64,000 bases of DNA from Acidimicrobiia bacterium (GCA_024281095.1 JAMXLJ010000159.1:1-64000), one strand, 5' to 3'. Shown: positions 33,685 to 42,980, numbered from the stretch's first letter. Made by a program: numbers and translations. The notes: a model not told the origin generated them from the sequence alone.

Positions 33685-35268
33685 ATGAACGTTCGGATCC
33701 CTCCGGCCGCCGAGTCGGAGTCACGCGACACGGTGCTCGTCGTGGACGATTTCCACGCCGTCCGGGCCGTGTACCGACGCGGTCTCGAAGCGGCCGGCCT
33801 GCACGTCCGCGAGGTCGCGGACGCACGCGGGGCGCTCGACGTGATCTCCCGCTCCCGCCCGGGCGCGGTCGTCCTGGACGCGAGCCGATCGAGCGCGGAC
33901 GGTTACGGCCTCCTCTCGACGCTGCGCGAGGACCCCGCGATGGCAACGCTGCCGGTGCTCCTCGTCACGCGCCACGACGAGGCCGCGACCGCGCTCCGGG
34001 CCGGCGCGGACGACATCCTCCGAGAGCCTTTCAAGCCCGAGGAGCTCGTCGCCCGGGTCCAGGCGCTGCTGCGCAAGCAACACGCGTGGCGTTCCGAGCT
34101 CCACCAACGGATGGCGGCCCGCTCGACGCAGCTGGATGCACTCGGCCAGATCGAGCCGGGCGGCTCTGTCGGTGAGACGGCCACGAGGATCGTCGCCGCG
34201 CTCCACCGGGTCGGTGGCATCGAGGCCGTCGCCGTGATCGGGCTCGTCGAAGGGCACGCCCGTCTGCTCGCCGGAGCGCCGCGCTCCACCGCGCCGGCTC
34301 CCGGACCGCTGCCCGCGAACGTGGCCCGCATGCTCGACGTGGCCTCGCGGATGGAACCGTGCAACGCGGACGTCCTCGAGCAGGAAGCGGGTTGGGTCGG
34401 TGGGCCGAACGCATTCGCCCCGCTGCGCCGCGGCGGCACGTGCTTCGGGTTCTTCGCGGTTCGCATCGACGACTGGGCCGGCGCCGGCCTTGCCACCGCG
34501 ATCGACCTCGCCGCACCGATCGCGGGCCTGCTCGCCGGAGACCTCGCGGGCCCCGCCGCGGACGCGACCGCGCGGGCGGAGATCGACGAGCTGCTCGTCA
34601 CCGGTCGATTCCACCCGGTGTTCCAGCCGGTGGTGAGCCTCGTCGACCGGGCGCCGACGGGGTTCGAGGCCTTGACGCGCTTCGACGACGGTTCACGACC
34701 CGACGTTCGGTTCGGCGAAGCCGCGCGCGTGGGACGCGGGACCCAGCTCGAGCTCGCCACCATGCGGCGGGCGTGCGCCGATGCGGTGTGTCTCGACGCA
34801 GACGCGTGGCTGTCGCTCAACGTCTCGCCGACGCTGCTGCGGCACCCCGAGCTCCTGGCCCTCGAGGTCGAAGACCTCGATCGCCCCGTCGTGCTGGAGC
34901 TGACCGAACGTGAGGCGATCGACGACTACGACGCGCTGCGTTCGATGCTGGCCTCGTTGCCCGGTGAGCCCAAGCTCGCCATCGACGACGCGGGGGCCGG
35001 TTACGCGAGCCTGCGTCACATCCTCCAGCTGCATCCCGAGTTCATCAAGCTGGACGCGACCTGGGTCCAGGGCATCGACTCGGACCCGGCCCGTCAAGCC
35101 CTCATCGCCGGGCTCCAGCTGTTCGCAGCCGAGTCCGGCATGACGTTGATCGCGGAAGGTGTCGAGACGCCCGGAGAAGCGGTCACGCTGATCGATCTCG
35201 GGCTCGACTACGCGCAGGGCTACCTCTTCGGCAAGCCGGAGCCGCTCACCGCTTCGAGCCCGCAGTAA
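33685..35268 (+). CDS. Response-regulator-like / GAF-like / EAL phosphodiesterase
   Basis: 527 residues from ATG 33685 with GGGAG upstream. A receiver domain (about 16-130) keeps the acidic pair VVDDF and an Asp after the third strand (VVLDAS), but the usual Lys of the KPF motif is Glu (REPF), so phosphorylation-dependent signalling may be altered. A central GAF-like region (about 140-290) follows. The C-terminal EAL domain (about 300-515) retains the EAL, N (LSLNVSP), LELTE, DD (AIDDAGAGYASL), K (FIKLD) and EGVET motifs, so it should hydrolyse cyclic di-GMP. Confidence 0.9.
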   Translation: MNVRIPPAAESESRDTVLVVDDFHAVRAVYRRGLEAAGLHVREVADARGALDVISRSRPGAVVLDASRSSADGYGLLSTLREDPAMATLPVLLVTRHDEAATALRAGADDILREPFKPEELVARVQALLRKQHAWRSELHQRMAARSTQLDALGQIEPGGSVGETATRIVAALHRVGGIEAVAVIGLVEGHARLLAGAPRSTAPAPGPLPANVARMLDVASRMEPCNADVLEQEAGWVGGPNAFAPLRRGGTCFGFFAVRIDDWAGAGLATAIDLAAPIAGLLAGDLAGPAADATARAEIDELLVTGRFHPVFQPVVSLVDRAPTGFEALTRFDDGSRPDVRFGEAARVGRGTQLELATMRRACADAVCLDADAWLSLNVSPTLLRHPELLALEVEDLDRPVVLELTEREAIDDYDALRSMLASLPGEPKLAIDDAGAGYASLRHILQLHPEFIKLDATWVQGIDSDPARQALIAGLQLFAAESGMTLIAEGVETPGEAVTLIDLGLDYAQGYLFGKPEPLTASSPQ

Positions 35269-35350
35269 CCCCGCGTCGTCGCGTGCGGCATCGCACGTGC
35301 GAGACGGCGCACGTCCCACCCCCAAAGCGACTGACAACGAGGTCACGACC

Positions 35351-35674
35351 ATGTTTGCGGAGGTCCCGAGACCCGACGGTGGATGGCGCGACCGCGCCGC
35401 ATGCCGCGGCTGCCCGCCGGCCATGTTCTTCCCCGGCGACGAGAGCGAGGACGAGGCGCCGAAGGCCGTGTGCGCGTCGTGCGGCGTACGGGTGGACTGT
35501 CTCGTCGACGCGCTGCTCGCCCGGGAGACGCAAGGGGTGCGCGGCGGCCTCAACGAGCGCGAGCGCAAGAGCCTCGTGCGCCGGACTCGGCGCAACATCC
35601 GTCTCGGTCGCTCGCCCGGGTTGCTCGCCGCGGCGGCGTCGACGGCGCTCCAGGAGCCACGCCGCACCGCCTGA
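35351..35674 (+). CDS. WhiB-family iron-sulfur transcriptional regulator
   Basis: 107 residues from ATG 35351 (an in-frame GTG at 35297 would add 18). Four Cys of the [4Fe-4S] site are C18, C41, C44 and C50 in the family spacing, and the turn GVRGGLNERERKSL is the Wbl glycine motif followed by a basic C-terminus. An extra Cys at 21 is unusual. WhiB proteins occur only in Actinomycetota and their phages, and act with sigma factors as redox or NO-responsive regulators. Confidence 0.9.
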   Translation: MFAEVPRPDGGWRDRAACRGCPPAMFFPGDESEDEAPKAVCASCGVRVDCLVDALLARETQGVRGGLNERERKSLVRRTRRNIRLGRSPGLLAAAASTALQEPRRTA

Positions 35675-35788
35675 CGAGCCCATTCCACCCGTGTCCCCTT
35701 TGGTCCGGGTGGTCCGATGTGGCGCGCGCGGTTGCGATCGCCGGCGGGATCGCGCTAGCCATGGCGCACCGAACGAAGGGGCAGGCCG

Positions 35789-36106
35789 GTGCGTTCTCGT
35801 TCCGCGGCCGAGGCGCAGGCACTCGGCGAGTTGTGCGGCAACATCGTGGCGCTGGGCACCGCGGCGTACGTCGTGTGGTCCACAGTGACCGCCTTCATGG
35901 GTGGCACGGTGCCGCTGACGCGCGTCCACGTCGACGGCGGTGCCAGCTTCGGGCTGTTGTGGATGTGCGTCGTCGACCCGCTCGTGGTCTCGATCAACCT
36001 GATGTTGGCCTACGTCGCGGTTGCGACCCTCACGTTCGTGCTGCGGATCAGTTCCGGACTCCGTTCCAACCGGAAGGCCGCGAGCCCGCTCCACAGCCTG
36101 TCGTAG
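35789..36106 (+). CDS. Small hypothetical membrane protein
   Basis: 105 residues from GTG with AAGGGG about nine bases upstream. There are two membrane helices (about 16-37 and 52-84) with a basic C-terminal tail (RISSGLRSNRKAAS), so both ends are likely cytoplasmic. No family is recognised. It lies between WhiB and the NuoF-like gene and may be independent of both. Confidence 0.5.
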   Translation: MRSRSAAEAQALGELCGNIVALGTAAYVVWSTVTAFMGGTVPLTRVHVDGGASFGLLWMCVVDPLVVSINLMLAYVAVATLTFVLRISSGLRSNRKAASPLHSLS

Positions 36107-36195
36107 CCGCATCTCCGGTCTGAGCGGAGGTAGCCCGACAACACCTCATGGCCGCGGTTCGCGGCTACGGGGTGCGGGCGCGCGAATCTGACGGC

Positions 36196-37671
36196 ATGCC
36201 GATCGTCACCCGCCTTCTTCCCGAACTTCCCGTCGCGTCCCTCGACGCTTACGTCGAAACCGGCGGCGGCCGGGCCCTCGTCGCAGCACGCGCGTCGGGG
36301 CCGGAGACGGTCATCGACGAGGTCACCGCGTCGGGCCTGCGGGGCCGAGGCGGCGCGGGCTTCCCGACGGGTCGGAAGTGGTCGACGGTGTTGGCGAACC
36401 GGTCCGCGCTGGAGCCGTCGACCGTCGTCGTGAACGCGGCAGAGGGTGAACCGGGGTGCTTCAAGGACCGCATGATCCTGCGGTACGACCCGTACCGCGT
36501 GATCGAAGGCGCGTTGATCGCCGCGTACGCAGTCGGGGCGGATCGCGTGATCGTCGGGGTGAAGCGTGCGTTCGAGCCGGAGATCGGGCGCCTCCGCCGC
36601 GCCGTCGAGGAGATCACTGACGCGGGTTGGGCCGCCGGGATCGCATTCGACATCGTCGAAGGGCCGAACGAGTACCTCTTCGGGGAGGAGACCGCCCTGC
36701 TGGAAGTGATCGACGGTCGGTATCCGTTTCCTCGTCTCGCGCCGCCGTTCCGGCGCGGGGTCGACGAGGTCGTGGAAACGCCGACCGACGTCGACGACGA
36801 GACGTCTTCGGCCGCGCACGTCGAACTGGCCGGACCGACGGGCGAGACCATTGCCCCGCCCACCCTCGCGAGCAACGTCGAGACCTACGCAAACGTGCCC
36901 GACATCGTGACGCGTGGTGCGGCCTGGTTTCGCGAGGTCGGCACCGAGGAATCGCCGGGCACGATCGTGTGCACCGTGAGCGGCGCGACCCGCCGTGCCG
37001 GCGTGGGTGAGTTCCCGTTGGGTACCCCGCTGCGAGAGGTCCTCGAAACCGTGGGTGGCGGAGCGCGACCGGGCCGGCGCATCGTCGGCGTGATGTCGGG
37101 TGTCGCGAACGCGCTCATACCCGAGTCGCAGCTCGACACGCCGATGAGCTACGAGGATCTGGCCGCGATCGGCAGCGGCCTCGGCGCGGCCGGCTTCATC
37201 GTCTTCGACGACACCACCGACATGGTCGCGGTGGCTGCGGGCGTGTCACGCTTCCTCGCGGTGGAATCGTGCGGTCAGTGCACACCGTGCAAGCAGGACG
37301 GGTTGATCATCTCCGACGCGCTCGAACGCATACGCGAAGGCGACGCGCGTGCCAACGATCTCGACGAGGTGAGGTCGCGGCTCGGAAATGTCGCATTCGG
37401 CGCGCGCTGCAACCTGGCGACGCAACATCAGCTCGTCGTCGACAGCATCATGCGCCTCTTCCCGGACGAGTTCGAGCGTCACGCTCGGCACACCATTCCC
37501 GCATCGCCGCCGTACCACGTGGCCGCGCTCGTGCAGATCTTGCGCGGCCAGGCGATCGTCGACCAACGCGAAGCGCTCAAGCAGCCCGACTGGAGCTTCG
37601 ACGAGGAGTACTCGGGCAAGCTCCCGGCGGGCCGCCTCGATGATCACCGCGCCACTGCCGAGCCGCTCTGA
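36196..37671 (+). CDS. NuoF-like flavoprotein with 4Fe-4S site (orphan)
   Basis: 491 residues from ATG 36196 (an in-frame ATG at 36148 is possible). The FMN-binding segment GRGGAGFPTGRKW lies at 50-62, NAAEGEPGCFKDR and NEYLFGEETALLE follow as in NADH-binding NuoF/HoxF, and the cluster ligands are C359, C362, C365 (CGQCTPC) and C405. It should take electrons from NAD(P)H or give them to an acceptor. The usual NuoE and NuoG partners are absent, so it is a stand-alone or recruited diaphorase, e.g. for a formate dehydrogenase or ferredoxin. The neighbours (MarR, ABC exporter) do not explain it. Confidence 0.85.
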   Translation: MPIVTRLLPELPVASLDAYVETGGGRALVAARASGPETVIDEVTASGLRGRGGAGFPTGRKWSTVLANRSALEPSTVVVNAAEGEPGCFKDRMILRYDPYRVIEGALIAAYAVGADRVIVGVKRAFEPEIGRLRRAVEEITDAGWAAGIAFDIVEGPNEYLFGEETALLEVIDGRYPFPRLAPPFRRGVDEVVETPTDVDDETSSAAHVELAGPTGETIAPPTLASNVETYANVPDIVTRGAAWFREVGTEESPGTIVCTVSGATRRAGVGEFPLGTPLREVLETVGGGARPGRRIVGVMSGVANALIPESQLDTPMSYEDLAAIGSGLGAAGFIVFDDTTDMVAVAAGVSRFLAVESCGQCTPCKQDGLIISDALERIREGDARANDLDEVRSRLGNVAFGARCNLATQHQLVVDSIMRLFPDEFERHARHTIPASPPYHVAALVQILRGQAIVDQREALKQPDWSFDEEYSGKLPAGRLDDHRATAEPL

Positions 37672-37698
37672 CCTCGGTCTGCCCCGCGACCTCCGCGG

Positions 37699-38223
37699 TC
37701 AGCGGCGCGCGACGGCGCGCGCCGCCGGCGTCGCGGTGGAGCCGCGTCGCGCGTCGAGGCGGCTTCGCACCTTCTCGACGACGGAGAGCGCGGCCTCCAG
37801 CTCGGACGCCGGCGCGTCGCCGAGGAGGTCGCGCGCGAAGCGATCGAGGCCGTCACGCATCTCCCTGCAGAACCGGCGCCCTGCCGGTGTGATCTCGACG
37901 AACGTCGCGCGGCGATCGGACGGATGCTCGGCTCGGCGCGCGAACCCGTCGGCCTCGAGGCCGTCGACGAGGCCCGTGACGGCGCGGGGTGTGATGTCGA
38001 GCGCGCGTCCGAGCTCCGACATCAGCAAGGGGCCGCCTTCGTCGAGCACGTAGAGCAGACGGGCGCGGGGGAGCGTCAAGCGACGCCGGCGCAGCCCTTC
38101 CGATCGCAGTTGGTCCAGCAGCGGCGCGAGCGCCACGAGCTTCGACAACAGGTCGGTGCGCAGTTGTTCGACGCGAACGGTACGACCGCCGCTTGCCGAA
38201 GTTCCGCCACTCTTCCTGCGCAT
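37699..38223 (-). CDS. MarR-family transcriptional regulator
   Basis: 174 residues with the winged helix at about 35-130: LTLPRARLLYVLDEGGPLLM and LDITPRAVTGLVDGLEADGF are the recognition-helix region and the wing ends with HPSDRRATFVEIT. MarR proteins are dimeric repressors released by small ligands, often drugs. It is divergent from the DrrA-like ABC gene with only 38 bases between the starts, so it very likely controls that exporter. Confidence 0.9.
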   Translation of the reverse strand: MRRKSGGTSASGGRTVRVEQLRTDLLSKLVALAPLLDQLRSEGLRRRRLTLPRARLLYVLDEGGPLLMSELGRALDITPRAVTGLVDGLEADGFARRAEHPSDRRATFVEITPAGRRFCREMRDGLDRFARDLLGDAPASELEAALSVVEKVRSRLDARRGSTATPAARAVARR

Positions 38224-38232
38224 TTAGTGAAG

Positions 38233-38238
38233 AGGCTA
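38233..38238 (-). promoter_or_regulatory. -10 element (TAGCCT) of the marR gene, near-leaderless
   Basis: Minus-strand TAGCCT ends 9 bases before the MarR ATG at 38223. It lies inside the proposed operator. Confidence 0.4.
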
Positions 38239-38248
38239 CACCATGACG

Positions 38249-38254
38249 TATATT
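38249..38254 (+). promoter_or_regulatory. -10 element (TATATT) of drrA, leaderless
   Basis: TATATT, seven bases, then ATG 38262; the half-site AGTGAA lies 17 bases upstream in the -35 position. Confidence 0.5.
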
Positions 38255-38261
38255 CACTTTC

Positions 38262-39266
38262 ATGCCTGGCGGAGTCGTCGCGGAAGAACTGGTCAAGCGC
38301 TTCGGTAGCCTGCTCGCTCTGAAGGGCGTCGACTTCGTCGCACCCGAGGGGCGTGTCACCGGTCTGCTCGGTCCGAACGGCGCGGGCAAGACGACCGCGA
38401 TCCGGATCCTCACCACGCTCCTTCAGCCCGACGGCGGGCGTGCGACCGTCGCGGGATACGACGTCGTCACCGAGCCGCAGCTCGTTCGCAGCGTCATCGG
38501 TCTGACAGGGCAGTACGCCGCCGTCGACGAGGACCTCACCGGACGCGAGAACCTGGTCCTCGTGGGACGGCTCGGGCGGATGTCGAAGCGGGCCTCGTCG
38601 GAGCGGGCGGCCACGTTGCTCGGCGTGTTCTCTTTGAGTGACGCCGCCGACCGCGTGTTGCGCACCTACTCGGGTGGGATGCGCCGGCGTCTCGACCTCG
38701 CGGCCAGCTTGATGTTCGCGCCGCCGGTGTTGTTCCTCGACGAGCCGACGACCGGTCTCGACCCGCGCAGCCGGCTGGAGCTGTGGGACGTCATCACGGA
38801 GTTGAAGCACCGCGGCACCACCATCGTGCTGACGACGCAGTACCTCGAGGAAGCCGACCGCCTCGCCGACACCATCAGCGTCATCGACACCGGCCGCATC
38901 ATCGCCGAGGGGACGGCCGACGAGCTGAAGACAAAGGTCGGCGGCGACGTACTCGATCTCACTGTCGCGGACCGTGCCGATACCGCGCTCGCGGCGCGCA
39001 CGCTGGCGCAAACCTTCGGTCTTGCCGAGCGCGACCTCAGTGTGGACCTCGACCTCGGCACGGTGCTCGTGCCCGTCACCGTCGGCTCGGCCGCGCTGGT
39101 CGAGGCTGTGCGCTCACTCGACGCCGCCGGGGTCCACGTCGGTGATTTCGGCGTGCGCCGTCCGTCGCTCGACGACGTGTTCCTCAGCCTTACAGGGCAC
39201 ATCGCCGAGGAGAACCGTTCGGAGTCGGCCGCGCCTCGAGGGCGCCGTCCCGTGATGGGAGGTTGA
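38262..39266 (+). CDS. ABC transporter ATP-binding protein, DrrA type
   Basis: 334 residues. Walker A GPNGAGKT is at 37-44, the signature YSGGMRRR is in the expected place, Walker B is VLFLDEPTTGLD, and an H-like switch follows. The C-terminal 90 or so residues form the extra domain of the daunorubicin-resistance family. It energises the next gene's permease to export drugs or lipids. Control by the divergent MarR protein and a shared operator are likely. The permease start is one base after this stop. Confidence 0.93.
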   Translation: MPGGVVAEELVKRFGSLLALKGVDFVAPEGRVTGLLGPNGAGKTTAIRILTTLLQPDGGRATVAGYDVVTEPQLVRSVIGLTGQYAAVDEDLTGRENLVLVGRLGRMSKRASSERAATLLGVFSLSDAADRVLRTYSGGMRRRLDLAASLMFAPPVLFLDEPTTGLDPRSRLELWDVITELKHRGTTIVLTTQYLEEADRLADTISVIDTGRIIAEGTADELKTKVGGDVLDLTVADRADTALAARTLAQTFGLAERDLSVDLDLGTVLVPVTVGSAALVEAVRSLDAAGVHVGDFGVRRPSLDDVFLSLTGHIAEENRSESAAPRGRRPVMGG

Positions 39267-39267
39267 C

Positions 39268-40110
39268 ATGGTCACGGTGAGCCCACCGGTCGACGTCGTC
39301 ACGCCCGAGGCGCGTGCCGCATTACCGCCGAGGCGCGTCCTCGCCGACATCGCTCTGATCGCGGGGCGCAACCTGCGCAAGGTCGTGCGCAACAGCCGGC
39401 TGATCGTGTTCTCGACCATTCAGCCGCTCATGCAGCTCATCCTGTTCGCGTACGTGTTCGCCGCCGTCGCGCGTGTCCCCGGGCTCAGCTACAAGGACTT
39501 CGTCGTGCCGGCCGTGCTCGTGCAGACGATGACGTTCTCCGCGATGGGCACGGGCGTCGGTATCGCGAACGACATGCAGACCGGGATGGTCGACCGTTTC
39601 CGATCGCTACCGATCGCCCGCTCCGCCTTCCTCGTCGGCCGCACCACGAGCGACAGCCTGCGGCTCGGGATCCAATCGATGATCCTCGTCGCTGCCGCGC
39701 TGCTCATCGGGTTCCGCTTCCATGCCGGTCTGCCCGCGGCGGCCGGGATGGTCGTCGTGCTGGTGCTGTTCGGGATGGCGTTGACGGCGTTCTCCGCGTG
39801 GGTCGGGTTGAGCGTCGGCGACCCGGAGACGGTGCAGGCCGCCGTCTTCATCCCGATACTCCCGCTGATCTTCACGAGCTCCGCGTTCGCGCCGGTGTCG
39901 CGTCTGCCGGGCTGGATGCAACCGATCGCGCGCGTGAACCCGATCACGTCCGCGATCGACACGGCGCGCGGCCTGGCGCTCGGCGACGGAACCCTCTACC
40001 GCGTCAGTCACACGCACCTGCACACCGCGGCGTGGCACTTCTCCCTCTGGTGGATCGTGATCGTCGCGGTGTTCACCGCTTTGGCCGTCCGCCGCTACCG
40101 GATGGGCTGA
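39268..40110 (+). CDS. ABC-2 type membrane permease, DrrB type
   Basis: 280 residues with six membrane helices. The N-terminal cytoplasmic stretch is followed by the helix with IQPLMQLILFAYVF, and the LPGWMQPIARVNPITSAID loop is typical of ABC-2 permeases such as DrrB. It forms a homodimeric channel with the preceding ATPase. The gene directly follows drrA and ends before a strong hairpin, so the two genes form a closed operon. Confidence 0.9.
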   Translation: MVTVSPPVDVVTPEARAALPPRRVLADIALIAGRNLRKVVRNSRLIVFSTIQPLMQLILFAYVFAAVARVPGLSYKDFVVPAVLVQTMTFSAMGTGVGIANDMQTGMVDRFRSLPIARSAFLVGRTTSDSLRLGIQSMILVAAALLIGFRFHAGLPAAAGMVVVLVLFGMALTAFSAWVGLSVGDPETVQAAVFIPILPLIFTSSAFAPVSRLPGWMQPIARVNPITSAIDTARGLALGDGTLYRVSHTHLHTAAWHFSLWWIVIVAVFTALAVRRYRMG

Positions 40111-40442
40111 CTCCATGGCTCCGCGCTGCGCGCTCCCGGGCATCCGCGCGGTGACGCGGGACGAGGCCCCGGAGGGGACACGGGGCCTCGCCGCTCGTCT
40201 GCGGGTCGCCGGGGGTCGCGCCGCAGTGTGCAGGTCTTCCAGATCGGCAGGACGGGTCCCGAGCTGAGAAGTTCGGCCGGCTTCGTGCGCGACGGCCCGT
40301 TTTGCTGCAGACCACGACCAGCAGGGGCGAAAGCGGCCAAGGTCCACGAACCTGAGCCATGGCGCGCGTGGAGGATGGCTCAGCGTGGTCCGCGCGCTCC
40401 GTAACCTGTTGGCTTCGCGCGGGTCGGTGGGCGCCCCGCTCG
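40111..40442. other. Intergenic region after the DrrAB operon
   Basis: 332 bases. It holds the hairpin at 40162-40190. The phosphatase gene's own frame is open through the 3' part (from 40359), so the true start of that gene could lie in here; otherwise nothing is supported. Confidence 0.4.
40162..40190 (+). terminator. Perfect 10-bp hairpin after drrB
   Basis: Arms at 40162-40171 and 40181-40190 (CGAGGCCCCG and complement) with a 9-base loop, 51 bases after the permease stop. There is no T-run. Confidence 0.55.
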
Positions 40443-42968
40443 ATGGAGGGAGCACCACTGTCAGACGCCTCGCGGCCCGAGCCGTCCACGGATTCGCGCG
40501 GATCTACGGTCGCGCCGGGAGGGGAGCCCGGTTCCCTCGGGATGGTCAGCGCGACCATGCTCGACCACGTCCACGTGGCGGTCATACTGAGCGGGCTCGA
40601 CGGGCGCATCATCGACTGCAACCGTCACGCGGAACAGCTGTTCGGTCTCCCTCGCGGCGAGCTCGTCGGCACGATCGGGTGGCAGCTCTCGGTGGAGCCC
40701 GTCGAGGCGGCGTTGCAGAGCGAGATCGCGCGACGGCTGCGTGCCGGCCGCACTTGGGAGGGTGACTTCCGGGTCCGCCGCGGCGACGGGTCGGTCGTCA
40801 TCGTGCACGCGGTCGACTCGGGGGTCTTCGACGACGACGGGCGGCTCTGCGGCGTCGTGTCGATCTCGGCCGACGTCACCGATCGCCGAAGAGCCGAGCG
40901 CGCGGCGCGCGTCACGGAGGCCCGGAAGGCCGCGATGTTGGAGGCCGCGCTGGACGCGGTCGTGTCGATCGATCACCACGGGCGCATCGTCGAGTGGAAC
41001 AGCGCCGCGCAGGCGACGTTCGGATGGCGTCGCGACGAGGTCCTCGGGCGCCTCATGCACGAGGTGATCGTGGCGCCCGCGTTGCGTGACCGGCACGCGG
41101 AGGGCTTCAGTCGCCATCTCCGCGATGGTCACCGTACGTTGCTCGACCGCCGTGTGGAGCTCTCTGCGATACGTCGCGACGGATCCGAGTTCCCCGTGGA
41201 GCTCGCGGTGACGCGTGTGGAAGGGCTCGACGGGCCGTCGTTCATCGCGTTCCTGCGCGACATCTCCGGGCGCGCACGGGCCCAGGCCGAGCGGCTCGAG
41301 CTCGAGCGGCGCGAGCAGATGGAGCGCACCCGCCTCGAGCTGATGGGCCGCCTCGGCGAGATCCTCACCGTCGAGCTGGACGCGACCGAACGACTGCAGG
41401 CCATCGCGGCCGTGCTGCTGCCGGTGTTCTCCGACCTCTGTGCGGTGATCACACCCGACGGAAGCGGAGGCGTGAGGTTCGCGGCGCTGGCCCATTCGGG
41501 CGCGGTGAACGACTCAGTGAAGGAAGACGGAGGGGGCTGGTCTCCGCTGCTGCACGTCGAGGGGACGTCGGCCGACGGCGTCATCACCGCCGAGGCACAG
41601 ATCGTCGAGCCGATCACCGACGAGATGCTGGAGCTCGCGTTCCCCGAGCCCGACGCGCGCGCCGTCGTGCGGGCCCTCGACCTCAAATCCGTGCTTCTCG
41701 TGCCGCTTCCCGGCCTCGATGGCCCGGTGGGGGCGCTCGCGTTCGCGACGAGTGATCCGACGCGCCGGTACGGCTCCGACGACGTCGCGCTCGCGGAGGA
41801 CATCGCCTGGCGTTTCGCACCCGTGGTGCAGAGTGCGCTGCGTCTCGAGGAGGAGCGCACGATTGCCGAGACACTGCAACGCAGCCTGCTGCTGCAGCGC
41901 CTGCCCGATGTGCCGGAGCTCGATCTCGCGGCCCGTTACCTCCCGGGCACCGCGGGCGCTGCGGTCGGTGGTGACTGGTACGACGTGTTGCCGCTTCCCG
42001 ACGGATGCGTCCTGCTCGCGATCGGCGACGTGGTCGGCCACGGGGTGACGGCCGCGGCGACGATGGGTCGCGCACGCGCCGCGACTCAGCTGTGCGCGCT
42101 CACGGAAGTGGAGCCGGGCGAGCTGTTGACCCGGCTCAACACGTTCATCGGCGCGGCCGGTGACGCGAGCATGCTGACGTTGTTCGTGGCGTTGCACGAA
42201 CCGTTCACGGGACGGCTGCGTTACGCGAGTGCAGGTCATCCGCCGCCGCTCGTGACCTCCGGGTCGGGAACGGCGCGGTTCCTCGAGGGGAGTCACGGCC
42301 CGCCGCTCGGCGCGGACGCGACCCACGAGTACGGTCAGTCGATCGACCGGCTCGGCGCCGGCCACAGGCTCGTGCTCTACACCGACGGGCTGGTGGAGCG
42401 GCGTGACGAGCCGCTGGACGCGGGCCTGCGCCGGTTGACCGCGGCGCTCAACGACGGTCCCGACGATCTCGAGGCGCTCGTCGCCCATCTCCTCGACGCG
42501 ATGCTTCCGGCCGGAGGAGCGACCGACGACGTCGCGGTGCTGGTGGCCCGGTCCGCCGTCCACTCGGAACGGCTGGACCTCGTGCTACCGGCCGAGCCCG
42601 AGCAGCTGCGGGTGCTGCGCACGCGGCTCGCCGGATGGCTCGAGCGCCACGGCGTGGATGGCGAGACGATCTTCGAGTTGAACCTTGCCGCGAGTGAGGC
42701 GGCGGCGAACGCCGTCTGCCACGCGTACGGCCTGAAGCCCGGCGACTTCCGTGTCGAGGTGTACTGGGACGACGACGCGGTCGTGTGCGTCGTCACCGAT
42801 CGCGGGCGTTGGCAGGAGCGGCCGCGCGACGACGACGGTCGCGGCCTCATGCTGATGCAGACGTTGAGCGACCGCGTCAGCATCGACACGGGTGCAACGG
42901 GCACGCGCGTCGAGCTGCGCCGGCGCGTCGCCGGTCGACGTGACCTGGACGCCCAGCCGAGCGTTTGA
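40443..42968 (+). CDS. PAS-PAS-GAF-PP2C phosphatase with fused HATPase kinase domain
   Basis: 841 residues from ATG 40443; an in-frame ATG at 40359 would add 28. Two PAS domains come first (about 40-150 and 160-275), then a coiled coil and a GAF-like region (about 305-460), then an RsbU-type PP2C domain (about 475-685) with VGGDWYDVLPLPDG and IGDVVGHGVTAA metal-binding Asp motifs. The last 130 residues are a RsbW-like HATPase with FELNLAASEAAANAV, DRG and GRGLML. One protein could therefore both dephosphorylate and phosphorylate a STAS anti-anti-sigma factor in response to signals sensed by PAS/GAF. A STAS gene lies at 44779. Confidence 0.9.
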   Translation: MEGAPLSDASRPEPSTDSRGSTVAPGGEPGSLGMVSATMLDHVHVAVILSGLDGRIIDCNRHAEQLFGLPRGELVGTIGWQLSVEPVEAALQSEIARRLRAGRTWEGDFRVRRGDGSVVIVHAVDSGVFDDDGRLCGVVSISADVTDRRRAERAARVTEARKAAMLEAALDAVVSIDHHGRIVEWNSAAQATFGWRRDEVLGRLMHEVIVAPALRDRHAEGFSRHLRDGHRTLLDRRVELSAIRRDGSEFPVELAVTRVEGLDGPSFIAFLRDISGRARAQAERLELERREQMERTRLELMGRLGEILTVELDATERLQAIAAVLLPVFSDLCAVITPDGSGGVRFAALAHSGAVNDSVKEDGGGWSPLLHVEGTSADGVITAEAQIVEPITDEMLELAFPEPDARAVVRALDLKSVLLVPLPGLDGPVGALAFATSDPTRRYGSDDVALAEDIAWRFAPVVQSALRLEEERTIAETLQRSLLLQRLPDVPELDLAARYLPGTAGAAVGGDWYDVLPLPDGCVLLAIGDVVGHGVTAAATMGRARAATQLCALTEVEPGELLTRLNTFIGAAGDASMLTLFVALHEPFTGRLRYASAGHPPPLVTSGSGTARFLEGSHGPPLGADATHEYGQSIDRLGAGHRLVLYTDGLVERRDEPLDAGLRRLTAALNDGPDDLEALVAHLLDAMLPAGGATDDVAVLVARSAVHSERLDLVLPAEPEQLRVLRTRLAGWLERHGVDGETIFELNLAASEAAANAVCHAYGLKPGDFRVEVYWDDDAVVCVVTDRGRWQERPRDDDGRGLMLMQTLSDRVSIDTGATGTRVELRRRVAGRRDLDAQPSV

Positions 42969-42980
42969 CGTCGGCGGCGC

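Larger units (their letters stand above)
38226..38258. promoter_or_regulatory. MarR operator candidate, inverted AGTGAA/TTCACT
   Basis: AGTGAA at 38226-38231 and TTCACT at 38253-38258 form an inverted repeat with a 21-base spacer. One half-site lies where the exporter -35 would be and the other overlaps its -10 (TATATT); the regulator's own -10 lies between them. Binding would block both promoters, the usual arrangement for MarR pairs. Confidence 0.45.
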
